NCBI GenBank assembly: GCA_027596075.1
Contig: JADGJC010000138.1
Span: forward strand, 37,995-101,994
From: Rhizophlyctis rosea
Lineage: Eukaryota; Chytridiomycota; Chytridiomycetes; Rhizophlyctidales; Rhizophlyctidaceae
Direction of reading: 5' to 3'
DNA: 64,000 bases
The position numbers and the translations under genes were made by a program. The notes under the pieces are model-generated. The model made no database searches and was not told where the DNA came from. It was given only the letters and a program-made list of their open reading frames with translations. This document shows, piece after piece, positions 1-10,439 of the stretch (its first letter is position 1; each line of letters starts with the position of its first letter).

Positions 1-548
1 CTAAGATCTCACCTACCGGATCAGCGCCACCATCTGCAGTGCCCTCCAATCCCGCCGCGCAGTATCCGTCTCAACCGGCCCCGGCACCACTCACTCATCA
101 ACCGTCATACTCAGGCTATGGAACGCCTTCCGTTCCTCCGACACCGGCAGGACAGCCGCCGCAATCTGTGCCGCCCGGGCCGCCAGGCGCACCCAGCTAC
201 TATGGCGCCCCTCCCAGTTCTGCACCTCCCTCACACGGCCCGCCTCCTCCTCCTACTTCAGGCTACGTACCCCAATATGGCGCCCCGCCCACTCAATCAA
301 CTCTTCCACGCCCACCGTCATCGCAACAATCATATTCCGCAACCACCTATGGACGACCTCCATCTTCACAACCTCCTCAAGGCCCACCAACACCGCAGGG
401 ACCACCCGGCCCTGCCAGTTACGCACTACCAAACGCGTCACCAGGTCAACCTCCGGTTCCAGGGTTTCCGCAATCTTCTGCGCCGCCTCCCCAACAGTCG
501 TACTATGGTCAGCAGCAGCAATATGGGCAACAGCCGCATTATCGCTAG
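1..548 (+). CDS. C-terminal part of a Pro/Gln/Tyr/Ser-rich protein (partial)
   Basis: An open frame runs from the window edge to a TAG at 546-548, so the start and any folded domain lie outside. The visible ~180 residues are low complexity: Pro with Gly, Ser, Gln and Tyr, with repeated YG, PPS and PPP units and an end rich in Q and Y (QQQQYGQQPHYR). Such tails are common at the C-terminus of fungal RNA-binding and splicing factors (for example branchpoint-binding protein/SF1) and of actin or ESCRT adaptors, but nothing visible decides between them. The opposite-strand frame over 253-579 is a shadow of this biased sequence. Coding sense is supported by the continuous frame and the regular composition; the function is not known. 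Confidence 0.6.
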   Translation, partial: KISPTGSAPPSAVPSNPAAQYPSQPAPAPLTHQPSYSGYGTPSVPPTPAGQPPQSVPPGPPGAPSYYGAPPSSAPPSHGPPPPPTSGYVPQYGAPPTQSTLPRPPSSQQSYSATTYGRPPSSQPPQGPPTPQGPPGPASYALPNASPGQPPVPGFPQSSAPPPQQSYYGQQQQYGQQPHYR

Positions 549-762
549 ATGTTTCAGGTTGGTTCTGTATATATCGCATGGTATTTCCGTGCCCAATACA
601 AATGCAAAGCAGTGTTGAATTTTTGCTCAGTGAGGTGTCGGTTTTGATTTGGTGTGTATGAGTCTTTGTGGCGGTGCCGCCACTGGTATATTGTATTTAT
701 GGCGGCATAGAAGTATGTACAAGACGACCAACACGCTTTGAATCCGGTCTTAGCAATCGATT

Positions 763-2794
763 CTAAGGAACTGTCTCTGAAATGAGTGCATAAAGGAACG
801 AAACCAATGCAAATGCGTCCTTGAAAGTGGAAGCATAGCCAAATGATATCCGGATCACCCCGTCTAAACCTCGAGTCGCCAGGAAGGTTTCGACTATCAT
901 TTGCCCTTCTCCACCCTTCCCTACACAGTCCGCAATCTCCGCCATTACCTCCTCACCGACATTTGTGGCCCGTAGCGCACAACCTGGGTTGCACAGACAC
1001 CCCGTGCGTAATGATATCCCTTTTGCGCTAGCGGCCCGTTCAGCCAGTAGCACAGGTACCTTCTGTCCTTTTGAATCATATATGCTGAATGCAATTGTGG
1101 CTCCCCTTCCTTCCGTATCTGTCGGACCGTGGATTTTGATGGCTGATGTGGTGCTGTTGAGATGCGTGATGCGTGTAAGTGCTGTGATGATGTATTGTGT
1201 TAGGGCTTTTAGCCGGGATGTAAGGTCGGGTTGAAGGGAGGATAGGAAGGAGAGGCCCAGTGGAATGGCGGAGAGGGAGGTGTAGTTTATGGTTCCATCT
1301 TCAAAGGCTTGAGCGGTTGTGTGAAGGGTGTGGTGGGGTGGGGTGAGGAAGGCTGATGTTACGGTTCCGCCAGCGTACTGGATGATTTTTTGCATTTGTT
1401 TTTTTGTTTCGGTTATTGCGCGCTTGCTGGTTAGATGTATGAAGATTGTTATAGTGGTGCACTTACCCAAGGTCTACGTAAGCGGGCAAGAGCATCCGTT
1501 CGAGCAATAAGAGCACCCACCCCGGTCGGGTATCCAAACATCTGGAAAGGAGCAGTTTACTGACGATGTCAAAATCCAAGCAAACGTTCACCAGTTCTAT
1601 CATTACCTTATAGAAACTGACACACACAAAATCTACCTCATTCCACTTTCGCAAATCTAGTTGATTTGTCGGCACAAAAGCAGAAGCATCCAAGAAAACA
1701 TCCCATCCATTTTGTTTGGCTTCATGTATGTACTCTAGGGGATGCTGGACACCGGAAAGATTGGACTGGGCTGGGTAGATGAAGAGTCGTGGTTGTGTGG
1801 AGCGCGGGGTATTGAGGGAGGTCTGGGGTAACAAAACCTTAGCTCAAGGGCTGTTTGTTAGGCAAGAGCTCCATTACCTGGACATGTGCCTTATCAAGGA
1901 GCAAAGAGGGCAACAATGGAAGCACTTGAATGGAAGCATGCTTTCGTTTTGCATATTCACCAATTCCTGCCACAGAATTGTGTGAATCCTCCGTGAGGAG
2001 CAGCACACTTCCTTCTTCAAAAGGATAGGACTCCCCAACGAGCTTCAGGGCACCAGTGGCATTTGGGGTGAAGACCACGTCATATAGATTAGGATCTGCG
2101 TTGAAGTGATTGAGAACAGCAGCTCGTGCTGCGTCTGCATGTGTTGTGGCGAGTGATGAACTACAAGGGACAGGGGGTTTGAGTTCGCGTTTGGGTTGTT
2201 CAACAATAGAGCCACATACATGCAAGTTTCACTTACGTGGGATTGTCTGAATGTGGGTTGCCGAGTGCGGACTGGAGAAGGAGGGATGTGTGCAACTGAA
2301 TTAGAAATGCTGGATAAGGCGCTCCGCTGTATCATGGAGAAAGGACATGAATGGCTCAATCGTTTTCTTGACCCATGACTGGTGACTGGTAAATACCCCG
2401 TGTAGTCTAGATAAACATGCCCCTGCCCATCCAATCTACTGAAATCATTGAGACGTAGCTCGTCCAATGCTGTGGAGGCATAGGTGGGGTAATCTTTCAA
2501 GAAGGCGGCGTTTTCGACGTCGTAAGAAGGAGGCGGGCGAAGTTGATGAGGTTGACATGCGGGTTGGATGGATGGAAGTTTGGTGCTGACAATTTCCTTG
2601 CCCGCCGACCGGGCGTGAGGCTTTGAGTTCGATCCGGGCGCGTTCAAAAATATGGTGTGGATGTTGATTTTGAACGAGAGGCGGGAGGGTTTGACGTCTG
2701 ACTGAGTGTGCTGCTGACCATCATTGCTAGAATTGGGTCGCCGCCGTTCGTTCACCGATGTTGTTAATTTGGTCAGCCATTTCATGTTCGCCAT
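763..2794 (-). CDS. Molybdenum cofactor sulfurase-like PLP enzyme (MOCOS N-terminal domain only)
   Basis: Class V aminotransferase fold of the MOCOS/cysteine desulfurase type. The spliced frame reads, in order: an N-terminal ~130 residues ending in YLDYTGGAPYP; LGNPHSDNPT; a segment NLYDVVFTPNATGALKLVGE; DVFLDASAFVPTN; the PLP lysine in VSFYK followed by MFGYPTGVGALIAR across an intron; AGGTVTSAF; and the cysteine loop RTGCLCNPGC, the persulfide-carrying site of this family. At least five introns are visible (donors near 2396, 2240, 1880, 1605 and 1465). The stop is at 763-765 and the first in-frame ATG at 2792-2794. Full MOCOS/HxB proteins carry a C-terminal MOSC domain; here the frame stops right after the aminotransferase end. 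So it may sulfurate a different acceptor or work with a separate MOSC protein (inference). It shares a divergent promoter with the DUF427 gene. Confidence 0.85.
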
Positions 2795-3529
2795 ATCATT
2801 CGAATGTGAATTTTGATAGGAAAGTCCGGGGATGCAAGAAAAAGCTCAGGACAAAATAAAGGCGTCCAAAGGGTCCCACAGAAAATATTCGACAGGCTTG
2901 GATGTGGGTCCCGGCTGTTGGTGGCGAGTGTCACAAAAAGGTCTGCATGCGTGTGCGACGGTACCGGCAGCGGAGGGAGGAGCATCCGAGTCCCCAAACC
3001 TGCCTTCCGACGCCACCAAACGTAATGACGCCCATCACTGACAGCAATACTGTATGAGCATGCGCCAAGCCCCATTTGAAATCGGACACCTTTGCGCATG
3101 GAGTGTGACAAGCCGGTCACTTCTTTATTATCTTTGCGAATGCCAAATAAGCTGGATTGTGTTCAACCAGAGATATTGGGTCCCAGGTCCTAGCTCCCAC
3201 AACTTCGCGACTTAGTCGACTTCAGGCATGCAATTGAAACATTACACAATCAGTGGGCAGTATAGAAAATGATAAAACTCTTTCATTACACGGCATTTGA
3301 AGTGTGCGCGCTCCAATTATCAGGGGCCCCAGTGGCCCCTATTATCTCTTCCCAGCAGGGGCGGAAAAATCGGCAGCTGCGGGAAATTCCAGCCCTCGTG
3401 GCTTTGGAAGTTTGGATGACAAACTGTCCCGCAGCTCCGATTCTCCGAAACCGAAACGCGTCAACACTTTTCCTATTTTTAACCCTCACCCACACCACCC
3501 TCCCCTCAAATCTCCCCTCAAGGATATCG
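2795..3529. other. Divergent intergenic region
   Basis: 735 bases between the MOCOS-like gene (-) and the DUF427 gene (+), so it should hold both promoters. Short open frames on both strands (for example 2782-3120 minus) show no family features and look random. I see no repeat or RNA gene. Confidence 0.6.
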
Positions 3530-4181
3530 ATGAAAACAACCGGCTTCTTGCGCTCAATAACAAGCACCTACCTCAACAGACCTACCCATCAACGAAGATT
3601 ATTTTCCAAAATGGCGAAAGCTGAGTGGAACGGAGCTGGTATGTGCCGCAAGAATGTTCCACCTCAGCTGTCCAAAGTAACCGCCTTTAACGAAATTTGT
3701 CGAATAGTCATTGCGGAAACTGACAAGTACGAAACGGTCGAAGGAAATGTATACGTGAGTATGCCAGTCTTTACTGTCCAAGTGGTACACACAAGCACGT
3801 CTCATCAATGTATATTTTGACCCAGTTCCCTGCATCGTCCATCAAGAAGGAGTATTTCAAGCCCAGCAACACGCACACCACCTGCGGGTGGAAGGGTGGT
3901 ATGTGGATCTCAGGCTTGAAGGACGAGAGGTATGAAACTTTTGAAGATGTTAATCTGATGTGTTTCCAGTTGCCAGCTACTACACCATTTCCGTGAACGG
4001 CAAGGACAACGCCGATGCCGCGTGGTACTATCCCGAGCCCAAGTCTGCTGCTGAAAACATCAAGGATCATGTTGCGTTCTGGAAGGTATGTTGTGCCGGT
4101 ACTTCTGATTGGGATGTTTTTTTATACTATGATATCTGATGGTGTGCCGAATGCATTCAGGGAGTCACAGTCACGAAATAG
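3530..4181 (+). CDS. DUF427 domain protein with a likely mitochondrial presequence
   Basis: Four exons (3530-3754, 3826-3898, 3970-4085, 4161-4181) join in frame to 144 residues. The conserved DUF427 pattern is plain: FPASSIKKEYFKP, then THTTCGWKG, VASYYTISVNGKDN, DAAWYYPEP, and IKDHVAFWKGV near the end. The ATG at 3530 adds about 27 residues rich in Arg, Thr and Ser with no acidic residue (MKTTGFLRSITSTY..RRLF), which fits a mitochondrial targeting peptide. A second ATG at 3611 (MAKAEW) starts almost exactly at the domain and could give a cytosolic form. DUF427 proteins are small beta-rich proteins of unknown biochemical role, so no function is assigned. All introns are 61-75 bases with GTGAGT or GTATGT donors. 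Confidence 0.88.
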
Positions 4182-4380
4182 GATTTTTCTGCCTTGCGCG
4201 GGGTATCAAGAATAATGATCAGTCTCTTTCTGTCCTTGCTGGTGTTATTGTACATGTGTTGTAAATAGTCAATTTGTTTTTTGGTATTCATCAAGTTTGA
4301 TACCGCTGAGCTACTGCTACCAGTGCTGATCGAAGCGGACCATATAATCTCCATCTACCTCTATTCTATGCTGATGGATT

Positions 4381-6993
4381 CTACACCAACGATCCACCAA
4401 CAACCCTAGGTTGACTCTCCTGAGCATAAACACTGCCACTCCCACCCCTAACCTCACTCTCCCTACCATCTAATGATCCGATCTCCCGACCCGTCATGAC
4501 TCTCGGACTGGACCTCGTAGATTTTCCAAGCCACGGCCCAACCGAAACTCTACTCCTAGCGCTCCTATACAGCCCCATCTCGTGCCTGAAACTATGCTGT
4601 GGCTCTCTAACAAGATTCTCTAAACTGCTAAGAGGCTTCTTGTATTTCGTCGATTGAATGATAAGTTCCTCTTTGGGGCGATGGATCTTGATAGGTGTGG
4701 AGAACGCCGGCGGCTTACGGTCACCTTCTTCTTCCGGATGTCGTCCCTTATGTCTATCTCTTTCCCTCAACATTCTCGCCCTTCTAGCCCTCTGCTGCAA
4801 CTCCTTGTACTCCGCTGCCGACCACCATGTTTGGACCTTGGCAAAGACTTTGGGTCTACGTGCAATGTCTTCGTCCGATAGGTAATCTGTTGCGGCATGT
4901 GAGGAGATGGTTTCTGAAGATTGGTGGAAGGGATCTGAGAGGTAGTTTTCTGAATAGGAGGCATTGGAGATGGAGTCGGCGGAGTCGAGGTCGGAATCTC
5001 TGGGGGCTTCAGAGTCTGGTGGTGGGTCGTTTTCGTCTTCTGGGATCAGATTGAGGTCTGAGAGGAAGGGGAGGACGAGGATGGGTTGGGATGATGGTGG
5101 GTTTGTAGGTGCAAGTGTTAAGGATGGTGCGGAGATAGGTGTGGTGGAAGCATCTGGTGAAGAGGGTTTGCGTATGATGTCCTCTGGTATCATTAGGGCA
5201 TGTTTCAGCAGAGCTTTCGGAATTCTCATTCTATGTCTTCTAAATGCTGCCGCAATCGCTTCACACTCCATTTGGCGACGTTGCTGTTCTGTCATGATTT
5301 GCCCAGCCAGCTGAGGTTGGGTGGAAGTTTTGGGGGTGCGCGGTGCAGGGATTGGAGGACGATGTTGGGATCCACTGCCGTCGCGTCCGGTTGATCGGTA
5401 GGATAGGCGGTGAGAGGGTACTGTGTTTGAGGTGTTATTGGAAAGGCGTTGTGGTGTGATGTGTGGCGTGTAATGGTGAGTGATTGACGGTATTTGCATC
5501 TGCAGCTGGTTTTGAATCAGCGATTCAATGTCATCTAACATTGCCTGAACATTGCCCGTGGTGTTAACAATGGCGGTGTGGGGCACTATGTGACCATCGG
5601 TATATGGCCTAGCCCAGGCTGCTGAGAGTGGAAAGTGTTCTGAAGGCTTTGTGGGAGCCGTGCGCGCTTGCTTCACGGATGAGGATGGTTTCCCGTGGAC
5701 CAGCCCATATGTTGATGCTGGCAAACTGAAATCGCTATATTGTGGTAGTAAATGATGGGAGTTGCCTCGTGATGTTGGCGCAGGCGTTGGCGGCACATGT
5801 ATTACCTTGACAACGGATAGAGGGCGTGGATATGGATCAGGGTCGCTCAGGCCATAGTGACCTTCGAGTGGGTAGGTTTTTGTTGGGACTGTTTGTGATG
5901 GTGCAACTGACATATCTTTGCCGTTGGCCGCCATACCCATCGGATGTCCATTCTCAAAAGGTCTCACGTTTTCAGCAGTGACCGCTAGATTCTCCATTGC
6001 AGTAGTGCGCCGAGATGCAATGCGGGAGCCTGTAGCACTGACTTCCTCAAATATTTGCGATCTGATTGTTGTTGGTACGAGAGAAGATCTTCGTCTGGCA
6101 CCTAACTGCTGCCCCTTGAACATTGTATCCCGTGGTTTGGATGTCGTCAACAGCATCCCAGAGGTGGCAGCTTGCTCTACCTCAATAACACCGGATCCTG
6201 ACATTGACAGGTCGCCGGGAAAGTTGAAAAAAGTATTCATTGGCACGGTTCCGGATGGGGGTGTTTGTTGACGAGAGGACGGACCACCGAAGGATTCAGA
6301 GCTGAAGCGAACCATCTTTTCTGGTGTGGTCAAGCGGGATGGCATGCGTTGCGATCCAGACGTCAATTGGGCCCCCGCGTCTCTAATGTCCAGGGTGTTC
6401 CACAGACTTGGTCGCGTAGGAGTTACCGTGCTGCTGGCTTCGTTTCGCTGCCCACTACTGCTGTCCTCTCCACTCCTGCACTTTTTCTCCGGTGTTACGA
6501 CATTACTTCTCGCACCAACACTGCCCCTCCCAGCAACACTTCCTCTCCCTGCAAAACTCCCACGGCGGCTTATTGCGAGCATGATAGCCGTATCCGGCCT
6601 GCTTGCGTCACTCCACCGCATTGGTCCCAAATTCAAAATGCGCAACTTCTTCCTATGTCTCCCCCCACGCGACTTCATAGCAGGGGATGATGGCGAGCTC
6701 ACTGATGCGTCATCATAGTCTGTTGCGGTCGAAGTTGGGGAGCATCTGATGCCAATTTGCGATTTGCATTCCTTCGGGCGGGAGAAGTTGGCATAAAGTA
6801 TGCGGGTCGGTACATTTTCTGGATGGCGACGAAGTTCGTCTTGAAAGGCGACGCGACGGGCATGGGATGCGTAGAGATTTGGAAGGCGGAATTGACGCTC
6901 TGGAGATTCTGTAACGGGGGTTGGCGTTTGACGTTGGAGAATATGATAGATATTGCAATAATTGAAATTAGTTTTATTACCTATCTCCATCAT
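4381..6993 (-). CDS. Orphan Ser/Pro/Arg-rich protein, 870 residues
   Basis: One long open frame; I do not recognise the family. It is mostly disordered, with many Ser, Thr, Pro and Arg. Features in order: LPNLYASHARRVAFQDELRR near residue 40; a short tandem unit GRGS repeated three times around residues 150-165; a Pro/Thr-rich middle; a predicted helical patch QQRRQMECEAIAAAFRRHR followed by MRIPKALLKHAL (about 580-605); an acidic stretch (SDLNLIPEDENDPPPDSE); then KVQTWWSAAEYKELQQRARRARMLRER and SSLENLVREPQ, the best candidates for conserved binding segments. A 72-base stretch just after the start (GTAATA...TTACAG) has intron-like ends and would be in frame either way, so the N-terminus is uncertain. 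It shares a divergent promoter region with the PIF1 gene. Confidence 0.65.
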   Translation of the reverse strand: MMEIGNKTNFNYCNIYHILQRQTPTPVTESPERQFRLPNLYASHARRVAFQDELRRHPENVPTRILYANFSRPKECKSQIGIRCSPTSTATDYDDASVSSPSSPAMKSRGGRHRKKLRILNLGPMRWSDASRPDTAIMLAISRRGSFAGRGSVAGRGSVGARSNVVTPEKKCRSGEDSSSGQRNEASSTVTPTRPSLWNTLDIRDAGAQLTSGSQRMPSRLTTPEKMVRFSSESFGGPSSRQQTPPSGTVPMNTFFNFPGDLSMSGSGVIEVEQAATSGMLLTTSKPRDTMFKGQQLGARRRSSLVPTTIRSQIFEEVSATGSRIASRRTTAMENLAVTAENVRPFENGHPMGMAANGKDMSVAPSQTVPTKTYPLEGHYGLSDPDPYPRPLSVVKVIHVPPTPAPTSRGNSHHLLPQYSDFSLPASTYGLVHGKPSSSVKQARTAPTKPSEHFPLSAAWARPYTDGHIVPHTAIVNTTGNVQAMLDDIESLIQNQLQMQIPSITHHYTPHITPQRLSNNTSNTVPSHRLSYRSTGRDGSGSQHRPPIPAPRTPKTSTQPQLAGQIMTEQQRRQMECEAIAAAFRRHRMRIPKALLKHALMIPEDIIRKPSSPDASTTPISAPSLTLAPTNPPSSQPILVLPFLSDLNLIPEDENDPPPDSEAPRDSDLDSADSISNASYSENYLSDPFHQSSETISSHAATDYLSDEDIARRPKVFAKVQTWWSAAEYKELQQRARRARMLRERDRHKGRHPEEEGDRKPPAFSTPIKIHRPKEELIIQSTKYKKPLSSLENLVREPQHSFRHEMGLYRSARSRVSVGPWLGKSTRSSPRVMTGREIGSLDGRESEVRGGSGSVYAQESQPRVVGGSLV

Positions 6994-7546
6994 TACTGCA
7001 ATATCTCGTGTTCAGCGAGAGCTTTCTCGTATCTATCCTTCTTGCATCTCGCTTACTGACCGTTTTCCGTTTCAGCGCAGGCAATCGGCTGCCCTTGCTG
7101 GGCCCTGCAGGACGCCAATGAGTTAAGCACACCAATTGAGGCATCCACATAATGAAGGATTGACATTATGTTATATCACTTCTCATATACCTTGATCTTT
7201 CAACAGGTTCGTTTCCGCTCGACTATTGAATCAAAAGACCATGCACACCTGCTTGTAAGAGAGAAATCCTTTGGAAGGATGTTGGATCCATTCAGGGTTC
7301 TCATTCAGGGTGCAGTGCCATCGTAAGCCACATTTGCCATGTCCGAAAGTCCGAAGTATATGACACGCCTCCCTCACATTTTCCCATTCCCCATCATGCA
7401 AACCCCTTGAACTGGAACTGAATTGCTGACATTGTCCTTGTGCACTTTTGACCATCTTGAATTGACAGCATACTCAACTCGGTCCAACTGAAGTTTAATT
7501 GGAAACCCAAGGCGTCAGGAATCTGCATAGTCGTCTTACTGATTCA
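6994..7546. other. Divergent intergenic region
   Basis: 553 bases between the orphan gene (-) and PIF1 (+). The minus-strand frame at 7231-7455 has no protein-like pattern. No repeat or RNA gene is seen. Confidence 0.5.
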
Positions 7547-9336
7547 ATGCTAGCGCGTTGCAGAATACCTTGGCTTGTCAAATCTTGCCAGCGATCTTAC
7601 TCCACCTCCTCCCCCGCTTCCCCTACCTCATTATGCGTATGGTCCGCACCAACTGTCAAGGAATTACCAATCGAGCAACCCGTAACGTCCTTGCGGCTTT
7701 CTGCCGAGCAACAAGCCCTATTTGATCTTCTGTGGTCGGGTAAAAATGTGTTCTTCACGGGTGTGTGCTTCCTGCATTTCTCTGTGTGTTAGGGCAACTG
7801 ATAACAGAAACCTCTTCCAGGCCAGGCAGGCACAGGAAAAAGCGAGGTCTTGCGCCAATTCATTGCCGCGGCCAAGAAGGAGAATTTGAATGTTCAAGTC
7901 GTTGCTCCTACTGGTATCGCTGCCTCCCTTGTGAGTTTTCTGATCAGATAGCTTCTCTTAGCAAGTATCCGTCCAATTGACGCCGGGCAGTAGATCAAAG
8001 GCCAAACGCTCCACTCATTCGCCGGATTTTGGGGTGGCATTAAAAACAAAAAGATGAGCACCATCGCCAAATCCATTTGTCTGAATGACCGAAAACGAGA
8101 AGCCTATCTGAATACCGACATCCTCGTCATCGACGAAATGTCCATGATGGACCCGAGACTATTTACACTGCTCGAACGCACGGCTAGTTTCATCCGGACC
8201 GGGGGGAAAAAGCGAGCACATGCACCATTTGGAGCCATGCAAATCATTGCTGCGGGGGATTTCCATCAACTTCCTCCCGTATATGATGCCAACAGCGTTG
8301 AGGAGTGGAAGAAGGAAAATGAAGAGGAGGGGGAGATGCCGGACGATATGTTTGCGTTTGATTCTGATGCTTGGAAGCGGTTGGAGGGGTGGACCAAATG
8401 GCCAATGGAGTTGGTGGAGCTGCAGGAAGTACATCGGCAACGGGAAGCGGAGTTCATTAGATTGTTAGGGGAGGTACGCCAGGGGTCATCATTTCTAACG
8501 AAGGAGTCCAGAGAGATCATACGCGATTGCATGCTGCATTCGCTGCCGGAGGATAGCATCAAGGTTCCGTGATGAAAAAAAATCGATCTCGATCTATCAT
8601 ACATAACTGACATGTTTCTATCCAGCCAACCATGCTTTGCTCCCATCGGATCGACGCAGATGAACGCAACGGATTCGAGTTGAGATCTCTCCCGGGCATG
8701 CACCGCACCTTCGAAGCCAGGGACCTGTATGATGCATCTGAATTCGGAGGTATCATCAGCTACTACCAACGACCGCAAGCGATACTGGACGATATGTTCA
8801 ATAGTATGCAAGCACCTCTCCGCATCTCGCTCAAACTCGGCGCCCAGGTCATTCTCCTGAGGAATATGGATGTTACGGGAGGTCTTGTGAACGGGTCGCG
8901 CGGGGTGGTGGTGGGATTCCATCGGACATGGGACCACTTGGTACAGGAAGAGCTGGACTTACCGGTGGTGCGCTTTACTGGCGGGCAGGAGTTAGTGGTC
9001 GGGTATACCTTGTTTGAAACCGAGTTGAACGATAGGGTAAAGCTCATAAGACAGCAGCTGCCGTTGCGCTTGGGGTGGGCTCTGACGATACATAAAGCTC
9101 AGGGGATGTCCTTGGATCGGGCCGAGATTCATATTCGGTCGGGATTTGCGAGTGGGATGGCGTATACCGCGTTGAGTAGGGCCAGAAGTTTGGGCGGGTT
9201 GAGGATCTCGGAGTGGGATGAGGGTGGAGTGTTTGTTAGTCCGCGAGTGGTAGATTTTCATAAAAACACCAACTGGGGTATATATAGTGGTTTTGTAGAG
9301 GAAGTAGATGAAAAGAGTCCCTACGGAAATTCCTAG
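7547..9336 (+). CDS. PIF1: PIF1-family 5'-3' DNA helicase, probably mitochondrial
   Basis: Four exons (7547-7760, 7821-7930, 7994-8563, 8626-9336) give 534 residues. The superfamily 1B helicase motifs are complete and in order: Walker A GQAGTGKSEVL split by intron 1; APTGIAASL; GQTLHSFAGFWGG; Walker B ILVIDEMSMMDP; GDFHQLPPV; EVHRQREAEFIRLL; the PIF1 C-terminal block LGWALTIHKAQGMSLD and YTALSRA. The start at 7547 gives MLARCRIPWLVKSCQRSYSTSS, a basic, hydroxylated, acid-free leader typical of mitochondrial import. PIF1 helicases unwind G-quadruplexes and forked DNA in mitochondria and nucleus. The third donor (GTTCCG at 8564) is unusual but is the one found that keeps both frames in phase with PTMLCSHRID. 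The convergent neighbour is only 160 bases away. Confidence 0.92.
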
Positions 9337-9495
9337 AGTTGATATATTTATTTGCGGGTTCCGTATGGCTACAAAAGTAGAAGGCCCGTTTGCGAGTTTC
9401 TCTTATTAGTCTACAAATGCTACTGATTATTCCCTACTTCACCAAAACTGCCTTCTCACGCTAACCCCGACTAAAGTGTACAGATTCGCTACAGA

Positions 9496-10439
9496 CTAAC
9501 TTATGATGCAGCCATCACCTGACTCCTAGATTCAGGAATCAGTAATCGTTCCACGAGAAACACTTAAACCTCACAATTGTTACCTGTGTCTGATTCTTTC
9601 CTCTCTGCTTTTCTTCTTCCTCCATAGATCTCTGCAAAGCCAATGCCAGCTGTTCATCCTCAGTCATGCCCTGTTAATGGTGATTTGATCATGAGGTTCT
9701 CATAGAATGGACTATTTGCACAGGATAGTCATACCTCAATAGAAGGGTCCTGGTGCATTTGATTTCGAAGCATAGGAGGGGTTGCGGCCTTTGTTCCGCG
9801 CGTCCCTTGCGCTTGTAATCGCCGTTCGGCGGCAGCGGCAGCGGCAGAGCCCGTTGCAGTCCGCGCTTGGGTGTGGGGACTCGCTCTATTTGGTGCGGTC
9901 GCTGGGGGTTTGCTTCCGGATCCTTTTGACGAATTATTCGACTTCGCGCTATTGGGTGTTCCACTTCGTGATGGGGCTGGGCTGGAGGGCTTTGAGAGTG
10001 AGGGGCACTCATGATCGGCTTCTAGTCGATGTCGTATACAAAATGATCGTAGGCATTTTGGGCAAAGGATGGGGACAAGTTCTTTCTTCTCACACTTTTT
10101 GTAGCTGCAGGCGTTGGAGTATGCTTTTCCAGTCGTGGACTTTCCAGGGTCGGGGCAGCCGGCGGATATATGTTGCTCTACAGTGATGTTAGGGTCAGCT
10201 CCTCGTTTTACAGATACCACTCTGTTGCAGACGGGACAGCTGATGGCTCGGGCGTCGAGGTCGTACGGCAGGTTCGGACATTTGTGACCGGTTTCAGAGT
10301 CTGAAGTTTGCGGTTGCGGTTTGTAGTGGTCCTGGCTGAATTGCTGTCAAACTACGTGTAAACGGGTAGTAGGTTGAAAGCCAGCTTACCAGAACTGCTT
10401 CTTACAGTACTGACAGTCATATGGTAGAAAATCTGTCAT
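9496..10439 (-). CDS. AN1 zinc-finger protein of the ZFAND2/AIRAP type with UIM and CaaX end
   Basis: Exons 10439-10390, 10335-9735, 9670-9584 and 9525-9496 join in frame to 255 residues. Two AN1 fingers are visible: the first from residue ~7 (YDCQYCKKQFCQDHYKP ... HKCP), the second from about residue 60 (CSYKKCEKKE ... CPKCLRSFCIRHRLEADHEC). A Ser/Pro/Ala linker follows, then a ubiquitin-interacting motif in exon 3 (MTEDEQLALALQRSMEEE). The 10-codon last exon adds SGDGCIIS and stop, a CaaX box. Animal ZFAND2B (AIRAPL) has the same AN1-AN1-UIM-CaaX order and links proteasomes and p97 to the ER membrane, so a role in proteotoxic stress is likely. Without the last two splices the frame would end early after SIEV. 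Confidence 0.88.
9516..9524 (-). other. CaaX prenylation codons (CIIS-like end) in the terminal exon region
   Basis: On the minus strand the last exon (9525-9496) encodes E-S-G-D-G-C-I-I-S-stop. Cysteine followed by two aliphatic residues and serine fits the protein farnesyltransferase rule. It follows an intron (9583-9526) that has a CTGAT branch-like sequence and a TAG acceptor. Coordinates mark the middle of this short exon. Confidence 0.6.

Noticed and set aside
253..579. 108-codon minus-strand frame opposite the Pro/Gln-rich tail
   Set aside because: Shadow of a compositionally biased coding strand; no protein-like pattern.
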